A stretch of 64,000 nucleotides of DNA from Coniferiporia sulphurascens (taxonomy: Eukaryota > Basidiomycota > Agaricomycetes > Hymenochaetales > Hymenochaetaceae): the NCBI GenBank assembly GCA_002794785.1, contig NBBA01000003.1:1054001-1118000 (forward strand). Reading direction: 5' to 3'. Below, one piece after another: positions 13,201 through 22,333 of the stretch (positions are counted from its first letter, which is position 1; the number at the start of each line of letters is the position of its first letter). The position numbers and the translations under genes are program-made. The notes beneath the pieces were generated by a model. The model made no database searches. It saw only the letters and a program-made list of their open reading frames with translations, and was not told the origin of the DNA.

Positions 13201-14064
13201 ACCCCAAGTGCATTTACTTCAAGTACGGAGGAATACCAAGCTCCGGAGACAGAGCGACGGGAAGTACGCGAGACTCGAGATAGACGGGGACGATCCGATG
13301 CCCCACAGTCTGGTCGATTGTCGGACAGAAGTGTGGGTCCCTTTGACTCCAGTGGAGCTGGCGAGGAGTCGCCCCAAAATCGTGGTCGCCATCGGCGGGA
13401 GCGCGCCCGCCACGAATCCTTCTCCGCTAGTCCTCCTCCCACAACGTCTGAGGAGTATCGATCCCTAAGCCGACCGTTACTCAACCAACCCGTTCCACCG
13501 TCCAACCAACACCGTCATCCCTCCAAGACCAGAACAGAGCGTCCTAAACCACGTACCGTAGCCAGTACACAGTTGAACGCTTTTGACCAGCCTTCCACAG
13601 CCGGTTCGATCTCCCTTGGTTCGTCCGCAGTTCTCGAAGACAAAGTACATGTACACAAACGCGAACCTCACTCGGGCCGTTGGGACGCAGAGCATTCCAC
13701 ACGCCGGTTTTCCTCCCCCACGAATCTTTACGCGCCTGTAACTGATCGCGACCTTACTAGGTCTTCTGTGCCGCCGCCCTCCCGTTCCCAACCTCAGACG
13801 CACAGAGAGGCGTATGCACCCAGAACTCGTCGTTTTTCGGCAGTAAACTCTGCCGTAAATACTGCACCTATTTCCGGATTGACTCGGACTCAACTCCCAG
13901 TGGCCAAGGCTCGCGGCGCAGGCTCGGGAAATCGCTCATTGCGTCCGCGAGCGCACGTCCGCTCCCCGCCGCGCGCTGGCTTCTTGCGACACAATTTGCA
14001 GGGGCAGACCATCCGGGAGGATAGGGAGGGCTCTGGGTCTTTCCATAAATCAAATAATCCCTAA
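10226..14064 (+). CDS. DUF300 / OST-alpha (TMEM184-like) seven-helix membrane protein with long disordered tail
   Basis: Member of the Solute_trans_a family (OST-alpha, TMEM184, plant LAZ1), multi-pass proteins of endomembranes or vacuole whose fungal substrate is unknown. Spliced exons give TM1 as WIITGIFALASTTVSLWLV followed by NKHLQWYTN and KREQR, then the family hallmark RILFMVPIYSIVSFASYLF (about 10655-10720), DFEAIKRGEPVKKWLFPLG, DGLYFLQIMKWGILQYC, TTLAAVILNYVGLYCEG, a Trp/Gly-rich loop SWSPGWGYVYV, ITVVVSISVSIAMYCLIQL and VFLTFWQATFLSIL. The last TM-proximal block is FVHIKAFSYKPY before a Cys pair CDLC. From about 12080 a single exon adds some 600 residues of Ser/Arg/Pro-rich sequence, predicted disordered. 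The start is the first ATG giving a short N-terminal head before TM1. Exon borders are approximate. Family is firm, transport activity is not shown. Confidence 0.85.
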
Positions 14065-14408
14065 TGCCACTGATCCCCCACGACTCAGAGCAGCCACTCG
14101 ATATATGACCATTTACGATAACGACACTAACGAACGCATTTTCCGAGACGATAACTAACGATTTTCTTCCACGACTCTATAACTGTCTCTTTCCCTTTAT
14201 GATGTTGTATCAATGTTGTACTTCCTTTTTGAGTGTGTTGGTGTAATTGAACTCTGTGCAGCACGACCCGTCCGAAGAAAACAAAGCATGACACTGCAAA
14301 ATGAATACTTAATACAATCCAATGAATTCTGGTTTACAAGAAAATGTGCCCGGTACAATACATAAATTCGGCGGACAGAAATAGATATAGCAGACGTCCA
14401 TTCCAGGT
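14065..14408. other. Convergent 3' intergenic region
   Basis: 344 bp between the ends of the OST-alpha-like gene and the Ies2-like gene. It is AT-richer than the flanking exons, as expected for 3' UTRs. No gene or repeat is seen. Confidence 0.5.
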
Positions 14409-15777
14409 TCAACTGACTTGAAGCGCCTTCAGGTGCTCCATTCCACAACCACCTCTCTTGGGGTCCTTCACCAGTTTATACTTCCTGGGCAGGGTGCATC
14501 CGCCCACATCGCACTGTGGCGCTGAAAATTCAGGCAATACCGGTGCACTACTTTTCGCACTATTGGGATCTGGGAGTAGTGAGGGGGGCACTGAGAACGA
14601 GAGCACAAGAGAGTCTGGCTTGCTTGACGAGACCCAGCGGAATAAGGTCGGTATAACTGGTGCGGGAGCGGGCACGGAAGCGTCCTCCGCGTCTTGTTCT
14701 GCTTCCTCGTCGGGTTCCACAAGTACCGCTTTCTTGCCTCGAGAGCGCGACTGCTTCTTAAGCAGTCGATTTATTGTCTCAGTCTATGATAAAATCAGTA
14801 AATCATGAATGCAATCATTTAAAGAGATGCGGATTTTCTAACCTTCTCGTCTTCTAGTTTCTTCACCGAGAGGTTCTTGCGCTTCCTTGCTGTCTCTTCC
14901 CTTTTCAACGCTAGCTCTGTTTCGTTGAGATGTTTCTTTTTCTTGGAAACTGTTTCCTCTAGATTGAAAAAAAAAAATCAACAAAAAGCCATGAGTGAAG
15001 GAGAGTAGTAACTAACCCAGTACGACATGTTCGGCCGCCTCTACCATACCTGCCAGAGCGGCCTGCCTGTGTGTCATGCGCGTAGGTCCGGCGTACGAAG
15101 TAGAACGTGTAGAAGTCCCGTCGTCATCGTCATCCTCCGATTCAATCTCAACGTCTGCGCTAATATTAGCCGCGCAATACAAACATTTAATGAGTCTGTC
15201 AGGGACTCACGCTTTGGGTGGCCTTTCCGACCAGGTCGGAGGGGCATCTCATCGCTAGGTGTCGGCGTAGCATTGGGCGGTGCGACGCCGGAGAACTTTA
15301 ATTTAATCTTTAGACGCGGCTTGGTCGGAGTGGACTTTGCCTTCGCTGGCTTCGGGGGAGGCGAGCGGGAAGGCGACGAGGAAAGCTAGTCAATGGATAC
15401 GGAAGAAGAGGTTAACGCGCGCGAGGACGGCATATAGTGGCGAGTCGGCGCACCTCGTCTTCCTGGTCGTCATCATCTTCGTCGTCGTCGCCCATATTGT
15501 CTTGCTCATCCTCCTCCACGTCGATCTCGTCTTCCTGGTCGTCTTCCGCGTTAGACTCTTCGTCCGACGCGGGCTCCTCCTTGCCGGGCTCCGATGAGGC
15601 GCCGTCGTCGTCAACTACGACCTCGTCTTCAGACACGTCCATGTCTGTTGTGGAAGAGAAAGTAAAGCGAGACTGTGGTGTCGGAGAGAGTTGTCACACA
15701 CCTTCCCCGCTGCCGTCTACCTCCATCACCTCGATGACGGGCTGGGGAGGCGGCTGTCTAGTTCTGCGCGGGGGCAT
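14409..15777 (-). CDS. IES2: INO80 chromatin-remodelling complex subunit, Ies2/INO80B-like
   Basis: Subunit that activates the INO80 nucleosome-remodelling ATPase in the nucleus. Start is the ATG at 15777 (MPPRRTRQPPPQP), followed by an intron beginning gtgtgt. The second exon is extremely acidic (DEDDDDQEDE-like runs, about 15640-15420), then a basic stretch KPRLKIKLKFSG typical of Ies2, a helix TRMTHRQAALAGMVEAA, and a PAPA-1-like basic coiled segment KKKKHLNETELALKREE and RKRKNLSVKKLEDEK, leading to ETINRLLKKQSRSRGKK. The C-terminus holds the conserved Cys/His cluster CDVGGCTLPRKYKLVKD ... GGCGMEHLKAL, also seen in other fungal Ies2 proteins. At least five introns, of which the one at about 14960 contains an A9 run. 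The strand opposite the acidic exon yields long Ser-rich open frames, which are shadows. Assignment is good; the symbol follows yeast usage. Confidence 0.84.
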
Positions 15778-16086
15778 AATTCGGTGTTAGCGAGCGCAAC
15801 AGAAGAGAAGGGGGACGTGTTTTTCGAGCGGCAGGCGGACAAGGCGGACAAGCCGAGTATAGAGAGGGCAGGACTTTTATTACTTACCTACGGTTTGCTT
15901 CGCCCGGCGTTCAGACTCACAGGTCGTTGAATCGGCACAGAGCCTCGGATGCTACTTGCTATTTTCAGCAGTTTAGATCGACGCCCTACTGTTCCCACGC
16001 CCGCAAACATCCGTCGTCCTCGCCCTACAGTCGACTGTCCTCAGACTAGACGACCCTCTCAAAACAACCCGGGTTAATTACCAGAA
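15778..16086. promoter_or_regulatory. Bidirectional promoter IES2 / SmD3
   Basis: 309 bp separate two divergent ATGs. It contains pyrimidine-rich stretches before the SmD3 start (about 15970-16060). No TATA box is evident. Confidence 0.45.
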
Positions 16087-16644
16087 ATGTCTAGCAGCCT
16101 CGGTGTGCCCGTAAAGCTCCTCCACGAGTCCCTTGGACACATTATCACCGTCGAGCTCAAGACCGGGCAATTGTACAGAGGGAAACTTGCAGAAGGTGTG
16201 TCCCGGCGTTGTCTACACGCGATCTCTCTGACATCTCTCCGTTCATCCGCAGCGGAGGATTCGCTTAACATCTCGCTCAGAGACATCACAGTGACCGGCC
16301 GTGATGGTCGCGTGTCGCAATTAGATCAGGTGTACATCCGGGGGAGCATGATTCGCTTTTTCATCGTGCCGGACATGTTGCAGAACGCGCCTATGTGAGT
16401 CGCCTCGAGACAGCGCATATAGCTCGAGATGCTAATTCTCCGCTTTCTCCTTCAGGTTTAAGCGTGTAGGACCGAACGCGATGAAAGGAAGAGGTATTGG
16501 TACGGCTCGTGGTCGCGCGACCATCATGCGGGCAAATGGTATGTTGATCGGCTTATGCATCTCAGGTTAATGACATCTAAATAAATACTTCATTAAGCTC
16601 GTCGTGGTCGTGGGCAGCCTGCTGCACGTGGTATCCGTCGTTGA
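16087..16644 (+). CDS. SMD3: Small nuclear ribonucleoprotein Sm D3
   Basis: Core Sm protein of the spliceosomal snRNP ring. Four phase-consistent exons: 16087-16195, 16253-16394, 16456-16538 and 16598-16644. The first two encode the whole Sm fold: Sm1 ([34 protein letters not shown]) and Sm2 ([18 protein letters not shown]). The third and fourth give the C-terminal tail, which ends in an RG-rich basic segment ([15 protein letters not shown]), a normal target for arginine methylation and SMN-type assembly. A one-frame reading through the first intron would insert 19 foreign residues in the Sm domain, so the intron gtgtgt..cgcag is required. Length is about 126 residues, as usual. The last coding exon is only 47 nt. 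Very confident. Confidence 0.95.
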
Positions 16645-17879
16645 AAGCCGTCGCATGTGTTTTTGGTGTTGAGATATGAAATTTTGTCTGTTTTGCCTGT
16701 AAAAGTATTGTTGACGTTGCTGGGGTCGATGCACACCGATTATTCGATCCAAGTGAGCGCTGTGTTTTTTTCTTAGTGCTTCTCTGTAATGCATTTACTT
16801 GTTCTATTCTCATTACGAAGAGCGAACAATAGGAGTTGCTCAAACCCACACTAATCGCTGTTACAATTGTGCTCAACCATCAAAGTGCTTACCGGGCTGT
16901 AAATGAACGGAGTATAACGTCAGCTTTGACACGAAGTGGCCTGCCGCGCCTTTTCAAAAAGGACACTTTCAAATAGTAAAGATCCTGACGCAACTCGACA
17001 CACTATTTTATGCTGATGAATAATCCACCTGTCGGTCCCTCCTGTTCGGTGAGGCCTTACATTTCGTACCGAGTGCATGGTTCATAAAGGAACGCCATCA
17101 CAAAAACCTACCTGTCGTCCCCTTGAGGTAAAGGCGCTAGCAAAGAGGGGTTCGGAACACAATACTACTGGCAACTTCTACACGGCTGCGTCTGTAGGTT
17201 GGCTTGTGCGGCAACATTCCGTGGAGGCACATATTAACGGCGTCTCTGGTGGTTAGGGGATCTGCCTGTCTCATTATTGGTATCTCCCGCCGACCCAAGG
17301 ACACCAATTGGTCGAAAACACTGGAGTCAACATCAAGAGATTTCGCTCCGATTCATTCTGTGGTCTATTCGCCTTTCTACTTAGGTACGTTCCCTGGATG
17401 AAACATAACCGAAGCACTGACCGAATAAATGCATCCTCCTGGCCGTGGCAGCTTCGGCGGATCACTCTGGAGGAGGAATGGAACAGCTTAATATTGTTGT
17501 TAATGATATGATGGGTACGTTTGTTGCGCCTTCTTTGAAGAGCTGGATCAAGTCCGCCATTCCTACACGTTAAGTCACCGCATATTCACAGCCTCAATTC
17601 TCACACGATTATAGTAAGTGGACGGACTCCAAAATTTGCTTTCCTGGGGTTTGGACGATCCCCATTGTGCCGTTAATAGTGACGCATCAACAGGGGGGGA
17701 TAAAATATGAGCACAGTGCGTTCTGCGGAAATACACGCGCTTTCGACCAGGTGTGGCAATGTGGGGCTCGGTGATCCGTGCAGAACGTCATAAGTGGTTA
17801 CTTGACCGTGCCACCTTGATGGTAACGTTGCACCGCCGCCCCACCCCTCCTCGACGCTTGCCACAATACCACCGACAAT
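16645..17879. other. Gene-poor stretch downstream of SmD3
   Basis: 1,235 bp with no convincing coding exon on either strand. The open frames present (for example 17204-17401 plus and 17673-17954 minus) lack known motifs and codon regularity. The right-hand 200 bp probably hold the promoter of the small gene that begins at 17880. I see no tRNA, repeat or transposon end. Confidence 0.5.
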
Positions 17880-18280
17880 ATGTCCGATTCTAGCAGTAAC
17901 AAAGTCGACCAAGACGTTGAAGCTACCACCGTAGCGGCAAGTCTCCAAGTTCACCCCGCAAACGAAGGCCTAACTGACGAATATTCATAGCCTCGGAAGG
18001 CCATCAGCTCTAGCTCGGAGAACTCCTCCACGAGGCACATCGGCGAAAAGCTCGGAAGCAACGCGGAAACTCTCGCATCATCCGCCCAACCTCCGGTGAG
18101 CTTTCTACCGCCTTTGCTCACCTCTCGCGAGGTGCTGACTGACTGATGGGAGAGAAGCTCGATGAGGACGGAAACCCCACCGGTACAGTCCCGTACCCGA
18201 GCACAAGAGAGCTGGCTGCTGCGCGTGCCAGGGAACGGCAGAAGCCGAGCGACAACTTTGACGCGTTCAAGCTCCCGTGA
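17880..18280 (+). CDS. Small hydrophilic protein, Hsp9/Hsp12-like neighbour gene (predicted)
   Basis: Predicted by splicing, too short for ordinary open-frame calling. Exons 17880-17930, 17991-18095 and 18155-18280 are all in phase and give 93 residues. Intron 1 has a good branch site (ctaac, 17970s) before catag; its donor, gtagcg, is weak. Intron 2 begins gtgagc. The product starts MSDSSSN, is very hydrophilic, and contains SSTRHIGEKLGS followed by AETLASSAQPP. This pattern repeats that of the next gene, which reads STTEHLGDKVKGKSDSAAS then TAQPQ, with the next intron at the same place after the Pro-rich end. The third exon (STRELAAARARERQK ... FDAFKLP) differs. It is likely a diverged relative of the Hsp9/Hsp12 gene 345 bp downstream. 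It could alternatively be a decaying copy. Expression evidence would decide. Confidence 0.5.
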
Positions 18281-18625
18281 TCAATATTGATGTTGTTCCG
18301 TATGCGTACTCCATAATAAAGATATTATATGAGGAACTCAATGCGAATATAGTATTACATAAAGCGGGAACGCATGTGCTGGGCTGTGATCGACGCGACT
18401 TCGCTCCATCGGTGGGGCGGGCCCCAACTGCCACGAATGTTTACTTATGACCAAATTGGGATTAACATGGAGCCTCTCAGCTCCTATGCGTCCGTCATCC
18501 TGTCGTCACTGCTTATACGAGGCGGCGTCCGGAGAAGTATAAAAGACAGTGGGCCCTTTCCCTCGAAATTATCAACTCACACACTTACATTCGCACTCAA
18601 ACAACAAACACTCATATCACTCATA
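18281..18625 (+). promoter_or_regulatory. Promoter and 5' UTR of the Hsp9/Hsp12 gene
   Basis: 345 bp upstream of the stress-protein ATG. A canonical TATA box (TATAAAAG, 18538-18545) lies 81 bp before the ATG at 18626. The last about 50 bp are an A/C-rich leader (cacactcatac-type repeats) typical of strongly expressed fungal genes. No other clear TATA box was noticed in the window. Confidence 0.65.
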
Positions 18626-19060
18626 ATGTCCGACAACAACCGCTGGGATTTCACCGACAAAGCTGAGGCTAAGCTCAAGGTGTGTGCATCTCTAATTTAT
18701 GATTAGTGGACATCGTTTCCTGATTCACCATTGCGCAGCCCGATTCCGAGAAGTCTACCACTGAACATCTCGGTGACAAAGTTAAGGGCAAATCCGATTC
18801 AGCCGCGTCTACGGCCCAGCCTCAGGTAAGCGTAAAGTCTCTCCTCTAAAAACAATGAGTATTGATGATTAATAAATTCTCAGAGCGAGAAGTCTTATAC
18901 GCAGCAGTTAGGAGACAAATTCTCTAGCAACTCTAACCAGAACGACGTAAGCGTTATAATTGTTGTACTCACATCTTGAGCTGACGGGATTTTCGTACTT
19001 CAGAAATCAATGATCGACAAGGCAAAGGACAAATTCGGCATGGGCGGTAACAACCAGTAG
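18626..19060 (+). CDS. Hsp9/Hsp12-family stress protein
   Basis: Small hydrophilic protein of the fungal Hsp9/Hsp12/Wh11 family, which accumulates in stress and stationary phase and associates with membranes. Four in-phase exons: 18626-18679, 18739-18825, 18884-18946 and 19004-19060, giving 86 residues. Each exon carries about one helical repeat: MSDNNRWDFTDKAEAKLK, then STTEHLGDKVKGKSDSAA, then SYTQQLGDKFSS, then MIDKAKDKFGMGG. The start resembles the family hallmark of a Met-Ser-Asp followed by an aromatic residue and basic helix. A strong TATA box lies upstream. No signal peptide, no cysteine. The exon-per-repeat layout suggests internal duplication. Family call is good on pattern and length. 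Confidence 0.85.
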
Positions 19061-19607
19061 ATGGTTAAATTCAATCCGACCGTTACTCTACTAAATCCAA
19101 CATATTTGTATTATACAACTTGACCCACATGTATACGACTTAACTTGCCAATTATTCACGAGACCCGGCGTTATGGAAAGAATGATACGTTTTAGTAACC
19201 GAGTTGTGAGCAAAAGTTATGGTTATGGTAAGTCACCAATCCTAGCATATATAGTGCAAAGCTCCTGCGTGTGTCAGTAATTAATGCCATGAATTCGTTG
19301 AGACGTATGTCGTTTTATACACGCAGGAACCGAAATGAGCTAATCGATATCGTGCCGAATAGTAGTAACAATTAATATTAATGGCATTCATACATAAAGG
19401 AAGAGTAATTACAACCCGCGTAAGCAGCGTCTTCCTCACTTACATGTAGTCTTCATATTCGAGGGGAGACCTTGAAATAAACGCGATGATAAATGCGTAA
19501 CAGATGAATCCGCAGAATACGGGGCCAGCGAACAAGAGAGGATAGACATGGATGAATAAGATCAAGAGTAAAGGACGGACGAAAGCAGGATAGCGGTACA
19601 CCTAAAA
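19061..19607. other. Convergent 3' intergenic region
   Basis: 547 bp between the ends of the stress-protein gene (plus) and the RING ligase gene (minus). AT-rich, with no supported gene or repeat. Confidence 0.5.
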
Positions 19608-21885
19608 TTACAGTGTTGACTCGGGGGCGAGTGGGTACGGTGGGTCGGTAGGATCTTCTACGATGCTATCTCGGTTGCCCCACTGGCGGTGGCCGTGGTG
19701 GCCCCGCCGACCGCGTGCGAAGCGCAAATACCGCGAGAAGCGTGATCCCATATGCGTACTACGACGCTCCTGGCCATCGTCGTGCTCGCTGTGTTCGTCG
19801 TGGCCGTCGGTGCTCCCGGCTATCATCTCCTCTAGCGCGTGGAAGTCTAGAATCAAGGGAGCAATTTAAGCACTCAATGACATCAAATCAGATAAAGCTA
19901 GGGGCGCGCTGGACTTACCGTGTCGACATATTGGACAACTGCTGGAGAGCTCGAGCAGCCACTGGTCAACACATTGCTGGTGGAAGACGTGCTTCCCTTC
20001 GCATGGCAGCACCCTAATGTCGTCGCCTTCCTCAAAGTCAATAATACAGATCGGACAAGTCTCTCGCCCGATCGCCGCAGGCATGACTTGTGCGTTCTCC
20101 GTGCCGGGCTCGCCCATGCCCCGCGGACGTGAGGACGGAGAAGCCAAGGGTGCAGGGACCACTTGTTCGTCCGGGTTAGAGATGGGTTGCGCGGCTAGAT
20201 TTCTGGAAGGGCCAGCACCAGGCGAGCCCACATCTTCGTCATGGGAGGCGCTCCGCGAGACGTTGACGGACGATACAGGTGCGGCCGCCAATCCATCCGC
20301 GGAACCAGTGGCAGGATCCTCAGCACTGTGGACCACTCCTTTCCCTTGCGCCACAGGTAGCTGGTTCATCTCCAGCGCAGGCTCACTTCCCGTTCCAGAC
20401 TCCACATCTGACAGCTTGGGCGAAGTGCCGGTGAAGCCATTGAAAGTAGGTACTCGTGGATCGACTGGAGATCGGCTGAATTTAATAACCGGGAACGTGT
20501 CGAGGATTGCCCGGGTGATACCGCGTGCGCGACTCTGACCCTGGCCGTATTCGCCCATCGTCGGGTCCGAAGGTCGGGGACCGTAGCGTTCTGGGTGCCT
20601 AATGGCTCGAATAGCCTAGAAATATTGGTGACAATGAGAACCGCAAGCAAAGTGCTCGGCGCGTAGAGCACTCACCCCAGACAATATTACAATGCAGAAG
20701 AGAACGGAAACTGCACCAGTGATCACATACAATACGATCCTGTAACCAAGTAGGAAGCCAGACCGAATAAGTGGCCGAATGGACGCATATTAGCGGGGAT
20801 GAGCTCACATTGCGAGGTCTGTATTGGGACTGCCACTCCCAGGATTCGGATTTGACGGGTCCGAGTTGGAATCCCCGTTGCCATCCGAAGCAGTCGCGTT
20901 TGCTGCAATAAGCGTCGCGAACAGATAACTCGCCTCGGGCACGTTTCCGGTAGATAATGTATTGTTAATGACACTGAAGGTCTGGTTCAGCATGGTCGCG
21001 TTGAAGTCGCCATACAGAGTCTGGTTCACATTCGTAAAAGCGTTTGCGATAGTTCTACGCACAGATGAGCTGCAACCCTGCCGAAAGCCACGTAATGAAC
21101 TCACCTTGATGAGGCATGCGACTGCGTCGAGAAGATATCGAACACTTGATCGTTCGTCGCTGGGTCTGCATATTCAGCGTTTATGAGGCAAGCGTCCGAC
21201 CAATCGGAATACAGCAACTAAAGGGTACAACCAACAGATATGTTAGACATTCTGACAGCACGTGCAATAATATATGACACTCACTGCAGCAACAGCTCCC
21301 TGCCCATGAGCCAAGGTAAAGATATCATTATCTTTCGAAGGATTAGTGCCGTTGGTGTCGCACGAGATGAGCGCGATCCATGGTGTCGTGGCTAATACAA
21401 TATGGACCAATCAACCCCGAACCCACTTAAAATGAAACGGTTCGTACTGAAATCATTCGTGTTGTTGAGCTCGGAGAAATGTACCAGTGCGCCCTGTATG
21501 CCGCATCCTGTGAGATAGGGAGACAAACGGGCGATGGCTGAATTAATTTGAAAGAGAGAGACGAACCATGTTTGTGCCCGTTGTGTCTGCCCCGGCAAGC
21601 TGGTACGAGGTGTTCTGCGAAAAGGTACTTCATTTCGAACAGACACTCAATTCTCCCGTCCTTCGCTGCACTATTAGATAGCATAGGCTGTACTAACGCA
21701 TTGGGATACCATTGGAGTACCAGCGTTGACGTATTTGGTTGAATGTTGATGCCTCCCTGCATGGCTGTTGTGATGTTTATTGGCTGCGCAGGTATGTACG
21801 CTCGTGCAAACAGCGCAAACCATCCGATCCAAGTTATCGCTGTAAGCACAAGCGCGCGCGGGGTCGTCGGGGTCATTATAGACAT
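19608..21885 (-). CDS. Membrane-anchored RING-H2 ubiquitin ligase with glycosylated luminal domain
   Basis: Probable E3 ubiquitin ligase of the PA-TM-RING layout. The N-terminus is a signal sequence ([19 protein letters not shown] then [10 protein letters not shown], from 21885). A luminal region of about 250 residues follows with many N-glycosylation sites ([25 protein letters not shown]). One TM helix reads [20 protein letters not shown] (about 20800-20700). The cytosolic part has a Ser/Pro-rich linker and a complete C3H2C3 RING: CPIC, then [13 protein letters not shown], then CPIC (about 20070-19930). The tail is His/Asp/Arg-rich ([10 protein letters not shown]) and ends at 19608. At least six introns. 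A luminal piece reading [12 protein letters not shown] and GQGAVAALLYSD resembles a protease-associated domain. Substrates unknown; fungal relatives act on endosomal or vacuolar membranes. Confidence 0.8.
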
Positions 21886-22333
21886 TTAGAGCACCAGCAA
21901 GGGGCAATCAGCGGTGTCGGCAACGTCCCCGGATTCCGAGTGCGTAGTGCGCGGGTCTGGCAGCGCCCAAATTGCGCAGTGCACCGTCGATTCCGCAGCG
22001 GGGGCGTTGTAGGCTGGGGGTAGGAAAGGAGACTTGGAGGCGATTCCAGGCTGTGGGTCATTCAAGCCGACGGTAAACTCTCAGGCTCACGTCTTGTTGT
22101 AGAAGGTCCGGCAACTGACTGCACGGCACACACACACCACGGCTGCGGTCCGCGATGCAAATAACACAATATCCAATTGGTTCCGTAGCGTCTCCACTCT
22201 GTGAGTTCAGGTGAAATTATTGCCTGCACTCCGCTAGACGTGTGAATGTTTTACATGGTTGCAGACATATGTATCTTTAGTTTTACATTTCATGCTAAAC
22301 ACTGCTGTGTAGAGAAGCCGTGTGCGTTCGTGT
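21886..22333. other. Intergenic region upstream of the RING ligase gene
   Basis: 448 bp between the aminotransferase stop and the RING ligase start, both minus. It should hold the 3' UTR of the former and the promoter of the latter. No gene or TATA box noticed. Confidence 0.45.

Noticed and set aside
13149..13505. Open frames on the minus strand opposite the OST-alpha tail
   Set aside because: Mirror frames of a low-complexity, Ser/Arg-rich exon; no motif.
15437..15790. Ser-rich open frame on the plus strand
   Set aside because: Antisense shadow of the acidic Ies2 exon, caused by GAC/GAG runs.
17005..17060. TGATGA, like a C box of a C/D snoRNA
   Set aside because: No matching D box and terminal stem at the needed distance.
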